Below, one piece after another: positions 1 through 6,415 of a stretch of DNA of 8,303 nt (the first letter of the stretch is position 1; every line of letters begins with the position of its first letter). Below the pieces are notes generated by a model. That model saw only the letters and a program-made list of their open reading frames with translations, did no database searches and was not told the origin of the DNA. The stretch lies in the NCBI GenBank assembly GCA_003343605.1, contig QAKW01000034.1, positions 1 through 8,303 on the forward strand. Reading direction: 5' to 3'. Source of the stretch: Clostridiales bacterium. GTDB lineage: Bacteria; Bacillota; Clostridia; Oscillospirales; QAKW01. A program made the translations under genes and the position numbers.

Positions 1-1149
1 AATTTCCAGTTGTTCGCAAATTCCGCGCCGGTGATCGCAAAACCACCAGGCCGCACCCGGGATCACATTGCGATAACAGCCGGCAATGGTCGAGAGTGGT
101 GCCGCCATAGAGGGCCGCAGTGTATAGAGCAGCGTTTTGGGCAGTCCGCCACTTTGGTTGATCGCATCCAGTATCCCAATAAGATGGTCTACCGGAATAT
201 CGTTTCCCATGCAGTCGCAGCCAATGTTTTCCCCCAGCGCTTCCCATAAAGGTTTATTGGCGTCTCTCCAAACTGCCAAATGCCACTGCATCACCAGATT
301 GCGTTCCCGATAGGCTTTTCCGAGAAATAAAAACAGATTGCCCAGAAATGCTGAATAGTCCTCTTCCCCGAGAGTTCTCCCGGAGAGTACCGCATCAAAT
401 GCCTGCTCGGCCTGCACATCGGAGCCGACAGCCGACGGAAAAAAGGGAATTCCGACATCCGTCATCCGGCAGCCAAAGCTCATAAAATAATCAAGACGGT
501 TTAATATAGCTTGTTTAAAAGAAGCCAATCCGGTTATTTCTATTTCGGCGGCGGCTTCCAGCGCTTTAAGGTAATCCCGATAATCCGAACGGTTGCAGAG
601 CAGCAGCCGGTCTGTGCGAAACGAGGGTGTAACTGCTACGGGGAAAGACCGGTCTTGGGCAAGCAGCCGGTGGTAATTCAGCACATCGATCACATCGTCG
701 GTCGTTGCAATCAAGGATACGCCGGAATTTAAAATCAATTTTCTCGGGGAAAGTGCTTTTTCTTGTATAACCCGGTTTGCCTCTTCCCAGATCTTGGGCG
801 CGTTTTCTGCCGTAAGCGGAGCGTCAATATCAAAATATTGCTCCAGTTCCAGCTTACACCAATGATAAACCGGATTGCCGGCGGCATATTCCAGCGCTTC
901 CATAAAATGTAAAAATTTATCCCGCCAGGAAGCGCTTCCGGTGATGTATTGCTCTTCTACGCCATATTGCCGCATCAGCCGCCATTTATAATGATCTCCG
1001 GCAAGCCAGAGTTCTCCCAGGTTGTCAAATTCGCGGTCTTCATAAATCTCCCGGGGAGAAAGATGGCAATGATAATCTACAACCGGCAGCTTTCGAACTT
1101 TCTGATAAAGCCGTTCTCCTGCTTCGGAGCCAATAAAACGTGTTGCCAT
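1..1149 (-). CDS. uxaC: Glucuronate (uronate) isomerase UxaC, partial (3' end beyond the left edge)
   Basis: Uronate isomerase (EC 5.3.1.12) interconverts glucuronate and fructuronate, and galacturonate and tagaturonate, at the first cytoplasmic step of hexuronate breakdown. I translated 383 codons from an ATG at 1149-1147, preceded by a strong GAGGAGGG ribosome site (1164-1157). The family hallmarks are in order: VVDYHCHLSP at about residues 23-32 with the amidohydrolase HxH metal pair H27/H29, GDHYKWRLMR at 51-60, ATTDD at 148-152, VTPSFRTDR at 173-181, MQWHLAVWRDAN at 287-298, LPKTLLYTL at 336-344 and GAAWWFCDH at 365-373. The usual length is about 470 residues, so roughly 90 C-terminal residues lie off the window. 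It is divergent from an AraC-type regulator, which probably controls it. Two normally conserved spots differ: the Pro usual after TTDD is Val, and the usual HIGALRNNN-like stretch reads HLAVWRDAN. The family call is firm; substrate preference is not determined. Confidence 0.93.
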   Translation of the reverse strand, partial: MATRFIGSEAGERLYQKVRKLPVVDYHCHLSPREIYEDREFDNLGELWLAGDHYKWRLMRQYGVEEQYITGSASWRDKFLHFMEALEYAAGNPVYHWCKLELEQYFDIDAPLTAENAPKIWEEANRVIQEKALSPRKLILNSGVSLIATTDDVIDVLNYHRLLAQDRSFPVAVTPSFRTDRLLLCNRSDYRDYLKALEAAAEIEITGLASFKQAILNRLDYFMSFGCRMTDVGIPFFPSAVGSDVQAEQAFDAVLSGRTLGEEDYSAFLGNLFLFLGKAYRERNLVMQWHLAVWRDANKPLWEALGENIGCDCMGNDIPVDHLIGILDAINQSGGLPKTLLYTLRPSMAAPLSTIAGCYRNVIPGAAWWFCDHRRGICEQLEI

Positions 1150-1174
1150 ATCGGAACCCTCCTCTTTTTGTTTT

Positions 1175-1180
1175 ATTATA
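1175..1180 (-). promoter_or_regulatory. -10 element of the uxaC promoter
   Basis: On the minus strand this reads TATAAT, a consensus -10 box 25 bp upstream of the uxaC start codon. No TTGACA-like -35 hexamer sits 16-18 bp upstream; that position falls inside the TTGCAA repeat array. A good -10 with no -35 fits a promoter that needs an activator, which matches the divergent AraC-family gene. Assigned from sequence alone. Confidence 0.5.
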
Positions 1181-1192
1181 ATACATTCTTTT

Positions 1193-1241
1193 TTGCAAAT
1201 CGATTGCAATTTATTTCAAATTTTATTGCATTTATATGCAT
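1193..1241. repeat. 11-bp phased TTGCAA-like repeats, candidate AraC-type operator
   Basis: Four consecutive 11-bp units start at 1193, 1204, 1215 and 1226 with TTGCAA, TTGCAA, TTCAAA and TTGCAT. A fifth, weaker TGCAT follows at 1237. The period is about one helical turn, so all copies face the same side of the DNA. ATTGCA at 1203-1208 recurs at 1225-1230, a 22-bp spacing close to the two-turn spacing of AraC half-sites. The array covers the missing -35 region of uxaC and overlaps the -35 of the divergent regulator gene. Operator function is inferred. Confidence 0.5.
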
Positions 1242-1254
1242 CTTAGGATAAAAT
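1226..1254 (+). promoter_or_regulatory. Promoter of the first AraC-family gene
   Basis: A TTGCAT -35 (1226-1231) and a TAAAAT -10 (1249-1254) are separated by 17 bp, and the start codon follows at 1286. The -35 coincides with the fourth unit of the phased repeat array, so binding there could repress the regulator's own transcription while activating uxaC. This is inferred from position only. Confidence 0.45.
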
Positions 1255-1285
1255 AAAAGTATCATATATACGGGAGAATGTATTC

Positions 1286-2122
1286 ATGGAACTTTTTTCA
1301 GCAGCAGATTCGCTTTTTAACGTTCATCACAGCTTGGATGAACGGCCGGATCCTCATGATTTTTCTATGCATGCCCACGATCGCCCGGAGCTCTATTACT
1401 TTATTCGCGGCAAAGGCAGCTATCGGGTTGAAGGCACCGAATATTCCCTGCATGAAAACGATATACTTTTGATGCGCGAAGCAGAAACCCATAAACTGGT
1501 GATCGATCCTGCAGAACCCTATGAACGGATCGCCATTCATTTCCGGAAAGAACTGCTGCTTTTCGCCGATCCGGAAGAACAGCTCCTGGCGCCATTTTAT
1601 AACCGGCCGCTGGGCGAACAAAATCAATATCATATGGATACTCTGCCCGATCGTTTCTGGCAGGAATGCTTTTTCAAACTCGTTGCACCAACGCAGGATG
1701 CGGGCGGTTTTAAAACACGTCTGATTACTTATCTGCTTTCGATTCTTCAGGAAATCAGCGGCCTTTACCGCAGCAGCATCGCAGGCGGCGAAGCGCGGGA
1801 AACGACTGCCGTTCAACTGGTATCCTATATTAATCTGCACCTCTTCGAACCGCTTTCGCTGGATCTGCTCAGCCGACAGTTTTATCTGAGCAAATCTCAG
1901 CTGAATCGTATTTTTCATCAGGCAACTGGCTCCACCATAGCCCGTTATATTGAAATAAAAAGGCTGCTGTGCGCACGGCAAAAAATCCGTTCCGGTATGC
2001 CGATCGGGGAAAGCTGCCGCCAGACCGGTTTCAATGATTATTCCAATTTTTACCGCGCCTATAAAAAACAGTTTGCCTGCGCCCCGCTGCAAGATAAAAA
2101 CACGGATCAGCATCATCGCTGA
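1286..2122 (+). CDS. AraC-family transcriptional regulator with N-terminal cupin domain
   Basis: This 278-residue protein has the two-part AraC layout. An N-terminal cupin-like sensor covers about residues 25-90, with HAHDRPELYYFIRGKG at 29-44 carrying the usual His and Glu positions of the sugar-binding fold. The C-terminal DNA-binding domain has two helix-turn-helix motifs, at about 191-212 (SLDLLSRQFYLSKSQLNRIF) and 239-262 (IGESCRQTGFNDYSNFYRAYK). The ATG at 1286 follows GGGAG (1272-1276) by 9 bases. The gene is divergent from uxaC across a repeat-rich gap, so a uronate-linked inducer and control of uxaC are likely but inferred. The C-terminus is unusual: the GxSPxxYR-like ending of the family is replaced by FACAPLQDKN, and the last codons together with the TGA stop lie inside a terminator hairpin. 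Confidence 0.93.
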   Translation: MELFSAADSLFNVHHSLDERPDPHDFSMHAHDRPELYYFIRGKGSYRVEGTEYSLHENDILLMREAETHKLVIDPAEPYERIAIHFRKELLLFADPEEQLLAPFYNRPLGEQNQYHMDTLPDRFWQECFFKLVAPTQDAGGFKTRLITYLLSILQEISGLYRSSIAGGEARETTAVQLVSYINLHLFEPLSLDLLSRQFYLSKSQLNRIFHQATGSTIARYIEIKRLLCARQKIRSGMPIGESCRQTGFNDYSNFYRAYKKQFACAPLQDKNTDQHHR

Positions 2123-2131
2123 TCCGTGTTT
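2098..2131. terminator. Bidirectional intrinsic terminator between the convergent AraC genes
   Basis: A 14-bp perfect stem (2098-2111 with 2118-2131) encloses a 6-base loop, ATCATC. On the minus strand the stem ends in a T run and continues TTTTTATC, a good terminator for the gene at 2138-2974. On the plus strand it ends in TTT followed by AT-rich sequence, a weaker but plausible terminator. The left arm and the stop codon (2120-2122) of the plus-strand gene are part of the hairpin, so it overlaps coding sequence. Confidence 0.85.
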
Positions 2132-2137
2132 CAATAT

Positions 2138-2974
2138 TTAACTCCGGTTGCGCCGAAACCGCGCCGGGATTTCATTCATTTCGCGTTTAAATGCCGTACT
2201 GAAATAGCTCTGGTTGGAAAAGCCCAGCAGCTCGGCTGTTTCTGTTACCGTCTTCCCCTCTTCCAGAAGCCGCACCGCCTCTTTCATTTTTAAATGCAGA
2301 AAATACTCGTGAATCCCCATCGAATTAAAATGGCGAAATAATTTTTTCATGGAGGAAGCACTAAGCCCGCAGAGCAACCCAAGCTCTTCAACAGTTAAGT
2401 TATTGGAGAGATTTCGTTTCATCGTCTGGATGATCCGCTCATAATCAAGCGCATTTTTACTTTGATTATAGCCAAGCGGCAACCCCTGCTCCTTTAATGC
2501 AAGAAGGTTGTTTTCGCACAAATTTGTGATCGCCTGCAGTTCGGCCGGATGCTTTTGAAGGTGCTGTAAAAAACCGGTGCAGCTGCTCCTGCAGCCGCTC
2601 TCTTTCAGGCGGCAGAAAAGATCATTCCATTGCTTTTGGAGCTCCATATCGCAGCTATAGGCCCCTCCGAGCCCTTTTAACAGCGCGCCATCCCCATTGA
2701 ACGAAAAAATGAGCACATGAGCGCGGGTTGATTCCTCCGACCAGAGTTTATGATGTACCAGCGGCCGGTGGATCGCCAGATCACCGGGCCGCAGGCGGTA
2801 AATCTTTTCATCCGCACTGATACCGGTTGTTCCGCCTAGGCAGTAAACAACCTCCCAAAAATTATGATGTTCGCCTTCAAAGTAGAAATCTTCCGCATAG
2901 TAAGATTCAAAAAAAGTATAGAAGCCGCAGATGTGAAGAAGCCGTTCAACCGGATAAAACAAGACGATATTCAC
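2138..2974 (-). CDS. AraC-family transcriptional regulator with N-terminal cupin domain
   Basis: This 278-residue regulator has a cupin-like N-terminal sensor at about residues 34-92, including GEHHNFWEVVYCLGG, a conserved RPGD turn and HRPLVHHKLW. A C-terminal AraC DNA-binding domain follows, with helix-turn-helix motifs near 194-214 (TVEELGLLCGLSASSMKKLF) and 243-263 (VTETAELLGFSNQSYFSTAF), and the typical PxxFR ending. The start is uncertain. An in-frame stop lies just upstream, so the longest form begins at GTG 2974-2972 with only GGGCAG before it. A TTG at 2962-2960 sits 8 bases after AGGTGA, a better ribosome site, and would shorten the protein by four residues. It is divergent from the GH109-like gene at 3082, its likely target, and convergent with the other AraC gene. 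The inducer is unknown, though a carbohydrate is likely from context. Confidence 0.92.
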   Translation of the reverse strand: MNIVLFYPVERLLHICGFYTFFESYYAEDFYFEGEHHNFWEVVYCLGGTTGISADEKIYRLRPGDLAIHRPLVHHKLWSEESTRAHVLIFSFNGDGALLKGLGGAYSCDMELQKQWNDLFCRLKESGCRSSCTGFLQHLQKHPAELQAITNLCENNLLALKEQGLPLGYNQSKNALDYERIIQTMKRNLSNNLTVEELGLLCGLSASSMKKLFRHFNSMGIHEYFLHLKMKEAVRLLEEGKTVTETAELLGFSNQSYFSTAFKREMNEIPARFRRNRS

Positions 2975-3010
2975 CTGCCCGAAATCAAATTTTAATTATC
3001 TGGTTTTATA

Positions 3011-3039
3011 TTGATCTTTTATTATAAATTGATTATAAT
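3011..3039 (+). promoter_or_regulatory. Sigma-A-type promoter of the GH109-like gene
   Basis: TTGATC (-35, 3011-3016) and TATAAT (-10, 3034-3039) are separated by exactly 17 bp, and the start codon lies 43 bp after the -10. The -10 sits in a perfect 10-bp palindrome, GATTATAATC (3031-3040), so a TATAAT also reads on the minus strand towards the divergent regulator. A second minus-strand TATAAT lies at 3026-3021. Neither minus-strand box has a recognisable -35. ATTATAA occurs twice, 11 bp apart (3021 and 3032). Confidence 0.65.
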
Positions 3040-3081
3040 CCAAGTATACACAGTTTCAGTTTGCTTGTAAAGGAGAAAACC

Positions 3082-4305
3082 ATGAAAAAATTGAAAATTG
3101 GCGTTGTTGGTCTTGGAAACCGCGGAGGCGGGATGTGCAAATTTCTGGTAAAATATATGGAAAATATTGAGCTTACCGCCATCTGCGATAACTATGAGCC
3201 CTTTATTGATAAAACATTGGCCAAATTGGCGGAATTCAACTGCCGCCCCAAAACCTTTCTGGATTATAAAGAGCTTTTGAATCCGGAGCTGATTGATGCG
3301 GTTCTTGTGATTTCCTCCTGGGAAACGCATGTTCCAATTGCGCTGGAAGCCATGGAACGCGGCATTCCCTGCGGCATGGAAGTCTGCGGCGCTTATGATC
3401 TGCAGCAATGCTGGGATCTGGTACACACCTGGGAACGCACCAAAACGCCGTTTATGTTTTTGGAAAACTGCTGCTACGGCCGCTATGAAACGATGGTATT
3501 GAACATGGTGCGTCAGGGTATTTTTGGGGAGATTGTGCACTGCGACGGCTGCTACGGCCATGACTTGCGCGAAGAAGTCGTTGGCGGAAAGCTGGGGCAT
3601 CATTATCGCTACAGCAACTATCTGCACCGCAACTGTGAGAATTATCCGACCCATGAAATCGGGCCTATCGCAAAAATCCTGAATATCAACCGCGGCAATC
3701 GCTTCGTAACCCTGAATTCGGTTGCCTCCAAAGCCGTGGGTATGCATTCTTACATTATGGAACATCATCCCGATCATATGGAGCTGGTGAACGCCCGCTT
3801 TCAGCAGGGCGACGTGGTAACCACCATCATCAAATGCGCCGGCGGCGAAACGATTACCATGAAACTGGATACCACTCTTCCGCGCTATTATTCCCGCGGG
3901 TTCGCCGTTCATGGAACCAAAGCCCTCTATGATGAAACCAACAATTCGATTGTGATCGATGGCGAATATGAAGAAAGTTTTGAATGGAAGCCCCATTGGG
4001 ATAATGCGGAAGCCCTGAAAGAAAAATATGATCATCCGATTTGGAAACGCTTTTTAAAGGAAGGCGTCAAGGGCGGCCACGGTGGCATGGACGGCCTGGT
4101 ATACGGCGCGTTTTTCGATTGTGTTATCAACGGCTATGATATGCCGATCAATGTTTATGATGGTGTTGCCTGGATGGCAATCACCGCGCTTTCAGAGCAG
4201 TCCATCGCACTTGGCGGCGCGCCGGTCTCGTTCCCGGATTTTACCTGCGGGAGGTGGAAAGAAGCAGAACCCGCAAAAAATCCTGGGCCCTATCATCTGG
4301 ATTAA
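3082..4305 (+). CDS. Gfo/Idh/MocA-family NAD-dependent protein, GH109-like
   Basis: This 407-residue protein has an N-terminal Rossmann fold with the dinucleotide motif GLGNRG at residues 10-15 (GxGxxG), followed by the C-terminal alpha/beta domain of the Gfo/Idh/MocA superfamily. Several segments resemble glycoside hydrolase family 109 (NAD-dependent alpha-N-acetylgalactosaminidase): ENCCYGRYE at 128-136, YPTH at 188-191 followed by GPIAKILNINRGNRF at 194-208, and GHGGMD at 332-337. The EKP segment of ordinary dehydrogenases reads EVCGA (100-104), so its lysine is missing, as I recall for GH109 proteins. GH109 enzymes keep NAD bound and cleave by transient oxidation. There is no signal peptide, so action is cytoplasmic. 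The ATG at 3082 is chosen because AAAGGAG (3069-3075) lies 6 bases upstream; an upstream TTG at 3061 would put that site inside the gene. The divergent AraC regulator probably controls it. Family membership is firm, but the exact substrate could be another glycoside or sugar. Confidence 0.88.
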   Translation: MKKLKIGVVGLGNRGGGMCKFLVKYMENIELTAICDNYEPFIDKTLAKLAEFNCRPKTFLDYKELLNPELIDAVLVISSWETHVPIALEAMERGIPCGMEVCGAYDLQQCWDLVHTWERTKTPFMFLENCCYGRYETMVLNMVRQGIFGEIVHCDGCYGHDLREEVVGGKLGHHYRYSNYLHRNCENYPTHEIGPIAKILNINRGNRFVTLNSVASKAVGMHSYIMEHHPDHMELVNARFQQGDVVTTIIKCAGGETITMKLDTTLPRYYSRGFAVHGTKALYDETNNSIVIDGEYEESFEWKPHWDNAEALKEKYDHPIWKRFLKEGVKGGHGGMDGLVYGAFFDCVINGYDMPINVYDGVAWMAITALSEQSIALGGAPVSFPDFTCGRWKEAEPAKNPGPYHLD

Positions 4306-4341
4306 TAAAAAGCTGTATGGCGTTTGCCATACAGCTTTTTA
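4306..4341. terminator. Bidirectional intrinsic terminator
   Basis: A 16-bp perfect stem (4306-4321 with 4326-4341) has a GTTT loop, a GC-containing core, and A5 and T5 runs at its base. It therefore ends transcription from both sides. It starts immediately after the stop codon at 4303-4305 on the plus strand and lies 44 bp after the stop of the minus-strand SPFH gene. Confidence 0.93.
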
Positions 4342-4384
4342 TATGAATTCTAAGCCCCGCCTGCACCCTGCAGCCGGGATATGG

Positions 4385-5590
4385 CTATTTTTTGTCTTCC
4401 TCTCCGATCGGATCTCCGCAGTTTGGGCAGAAACGCGGCGGCTGCGCCGGATTCTCCGGAATCCACCCGCATTTGCTGCACTGATAAGAAGCAGCTCCCG
4501 GCTTCTTCTGCCCGCAGTTGCCGCAGAAATTGCCTTTATTCATGGTGCCGCAGGAACATTTCCATTCATTTTCCGCATTTGCATTCTGCCCCATTTGATA
4601 AAGCCCCTGTGCATTGATACCGCCCGCCTGGGCCGCCATACCCATGCCCATAAATCCCATCATCGCACCGTTTTCGTTTTTGGCTGCGGCGCGCATGGCC
4701 TCTGCCTGCGCACTTACAAGCGTTGCCGCGCCCATCGTTGGATCCCGCATTACGGCAGCGCGCTGCAATTCCTTGATCATTTCTTCATCCTCCGGGGAAG
4801 CAGAAACAGAATTCACCCCGAAAGAAGCAACCTGAAGGCCGCGCAACTGCGTCCATTTTTCGCTCAGTTCACGGTTTAAGGCCTCGGCAAGTTCCTGGGT
4901 ATGTGCAGGCAGCGCGCTGTATCGAACCCCCTGTTCGGAAATTCGGGCAAACGCCGGCTGAAGCGCGGTCATCAATTCTGTTTTCAGCATACTGTCAATT
5001 TCTGAGCGCTCATACCGGTCGCCGACATTCCCGCATACATTGGTATAAAACAGGATTGGATCACAAATCTTATAGGAATACTCACCGTTGCAGCGAATCG
5101 CAATATCCATATCCAACCCAATGTTCCGGTCTACCACCCGAAATGGAACCGGCGTTGCCGTACCGTATTTATTTCCCACAATTTCTTTTGTATTGAAATA
5201 ATAAACCCGCTGGTCTTTCCCGGTATCGCCGCCATAAGTAAAACGCTTGCCAATGGTTTTAAATGTATTGATAATCCCTTCCCCGAGCCGTCCGTTAAAA
5301 ATGCTCGGCTCTGTAGAAGCATCCCAGATAAATACGCCCGGCTCCGCCGAAACTTCAACCACTTTTCCCTGCTCCACAATCATCATACACTGCCCATCGT
5401 TTACCGCGATGGCAGAGCCGGAGGAAATGATGTTTTCATCTCCCCGTTTATTTGAAGATCGTGCGGAGGTTCTCTTCTTGCCCTTTACCGCCAAAACATC
5501 CGCCTCCAGCGCATCGCAGTAGAAATACTCTTTCCATTGATCGGCCAGCGTACCGCCTGTTGCGCCCAAAGCTGCTTTAATCAAACCCAT
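4385..5590 (-). CDS. SPFH/Band 7 domain protein with C-terminal zinc ribbons (YdjI-like)
   Basis: This 401-residue protein belongs to the bacterial SPFH group often annotated as virion core protein-like, with Bacillus subtilis YdjI as relative. The SPFH region covers about residues 50-265: ISSGSAIAVNDGQCMMIVEQGKV at 55-77, then EPGVFIWD at 83-90, then DMDIAIRCNGEYSYKICDP at 160-178. A predicted helical stretch (about 265-305) and a Met/Gly/Ala-rich linker (308-335) follow. The tail has two zinc ribbons: C345, C347, C356 and C359, then C371, C374, C388 and C391. No transmembrane helix is evident; such proteins scaffold at the membrane surface. An AAAGGGG ribosome site lies about 11 bases before ATG 5590. 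It is last in the four-gene operon, 27 bp after the TPM gene. In Bacillus, YdjI acts with YdjG/YdjH and PspA in envelope stress; a similar role here is inferred. Confidence 0.9.
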   Translation of the reverse strand: MGLIKAALGATGGTLADQWKEYFYCDALEADVLAVKGKKRTSARSSNKRGDENIISSGSAIAVNDGQCMMIVEQGKVVEVSAEPGVFIWDASTEPSIFNGRLGEGIINTFKTIGKRFTYGGDTGKDQRVYYFNTKEIVGNKYGTATPVPFRVVDRNIGLDMDIAIRCNGEYSYKICDPILFYTNVCGNVGDRYERSEIDSMLKTELMTALQPAFARISEQGVRYSALPAHTQELAEALNRELSEKWTQLRGLQVASFGVNSVSASPEDEEMIKELQRAAVMRDPTMGAATLVSAQAEAMRAAAKNENGAMMGFMGMGMAAQAGGINAQGLYQMGQNANAENEWKCSCGTMNKGNFCGNCGQKKPGAASYQCSKCGWIPENPAQPPRFCPNCGDPIGEEDKK

Positions 5591-5617
5591 AATCTCTTTT
5601 CCCCTTTCACTTTATCA

Positions 5618-6415
5618 TTAAAATCGCCCGCCGCCGCCACCATGGGAGGTTCCCGAGGAGCCGGTATGGATCGTGGTTCCCCCGCCGGGGTTATGATGAT
5701 TTTGATCCGTTTGAATACGAACGCGCGAAATGGTCTTATAAAGAAAAACATCCTGATTCTCTGTTAAACGGAAGCTTTCCGGACGAATATACATCTCTGC
5801 CGAATCGGCGGCTTTTACCGTTTTCATACGGCTTTTCATAACCATTACAACAGAAAACCCGATAAGACACGAAAAAATCAGACTGATGCCGATTGTAAGC
5901 AAAATATTCTTACTCTTTTCCTCACTCGGGATTGCCGCTGGATATAGCGCATCAGACCCGTCGTTCAGATTTTCAGCAATGAACTCGTCTGCTTTTCTTA
6001 AGTAACTGCAAAACGCCTGATAATAATTTCCATCGGCAAGATCAGGAACAGCCGCCTGATTCAGCAGATAGATCGCCCTGTCATTGAGATCATCGATCAC
6101 CGTGCCTGTCGTGCAGGTATAGTATTCCCGCGTTTTCATTGAAACCGCGAAAAGAATGCCGTCAGGCAGATAGCCGTTTTCATCATAGTAATCCTCGGCG
6201 ACCGACTGGATTGTTTCCCCGGCATGATAATCTGAAATCGTGAGAATCACCACTGAAATCTGGTATTTTTCCTCCAGTTCCTCCGCCGCCGCGCTAACAT
6301 TTTTACGTTCCGCTTCGTTCAGAAGATTGGCCTGATCCACTACGCATGCGCCTTCCGCCATACAGGCCGGCAGAAGAATAAACAGCAGCATTAATCCTGC
6401 AATGATCCGTTTCAT
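5618..6415 (-). CDS. TPM-domain membrane protein (YdjH-like)
   Basis: This 265-residue protein has a signal peptide (about 1-20, MKRIIAG followed by a Leu-rich core), then a TPM (DUF477/Psb32-like) domain at about 24-150. The domain is marked by VVDQANLLNEAER, QISVVILT, the acidic AEDYYDENG segment, DGILFAVSMKTREYY and GTVIDDL. One transmembrane helix (about 171-193) is followed by a basic stop-transfer segment, so the TPM domain should be outside and the tail inside. The tail ends in a His/Gly-rich segment (H240, H241, H250, H258) and GGGGGRF, a common ending in this family. The start codon overlaps the stop of the upstream zinc-ribbon gene (ATGA, 6415-6412), and GGGAGGG lies about 10 bases upstream, indicating translational coupling. 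LPAC at 15-18 loosely resembles a lipobox, but Pro at -2 makes lipidation doubtful. TPM domains bind metals or act as phosphatases in some relatives; activity here is unknown. Confidence 0.87.
   Translation of the reverse strand: MKRIIAGLMLLFILLPACMAEGACVVDQANLLNEAERKNVSAAAEELEEKYQISVVILTISDYHAGETIQSVAEDYYDENGYLPDGILFAVSMKTREYYTCTTGTVIDDLNDRAIYLLNQAAVPDLADGNYYQAFCSYLRKADEFIAENLNDGSDALYPAAIPSEEKSKNILLTIGISLIFSCLIGFSVVMVMKSRMKTVKAADSAEMYIRPESFRLTENQDVFLYKTISRVRIQTDQNHHNPGGGTTIHTGSSGTSHGGGGGRF

Noticed and set aside
1298..2134. A long minus-strand open frame of the same length as the first AraC gene
   Set aside because: It lies antisense to a clear AraC-family gene, has no recognisable domain, is rich in unusual residues, and shares the terminator region. 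It is a shadow of the real gene.
3061..3081. TTG start at 3061 for the GH109-like protein
   Set aside because: It would place the AAAGGAG ribosome site inside the gene and add residues before the conserved KIGVVGLG segment.
3022..4035. A 337-codon minus-strand open frame across the GH109-like gene
   Set aside because: The plus strand encodes a well-conserved Gfo/Idh/MocA protein with a good promoter and ribosome site. The antisense frame has no family pattern.
4360..4376. Small hairpin (CTGCA and TGCAG with a 3-base loop) after the SPFH gene
   Set aside because: It is too short and has no T run; the strong hairpin at 4306-4341 explains termination.
4082..4879. A 265-codon plus-strand open frame spanning the terminator and the SPFH gene end
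   Set aside because: It crosses a strong terminator and runs antisense to the zinc ribbons of the SPFH protein. Its Arg, His and Cys richness is typical of shadow frames.
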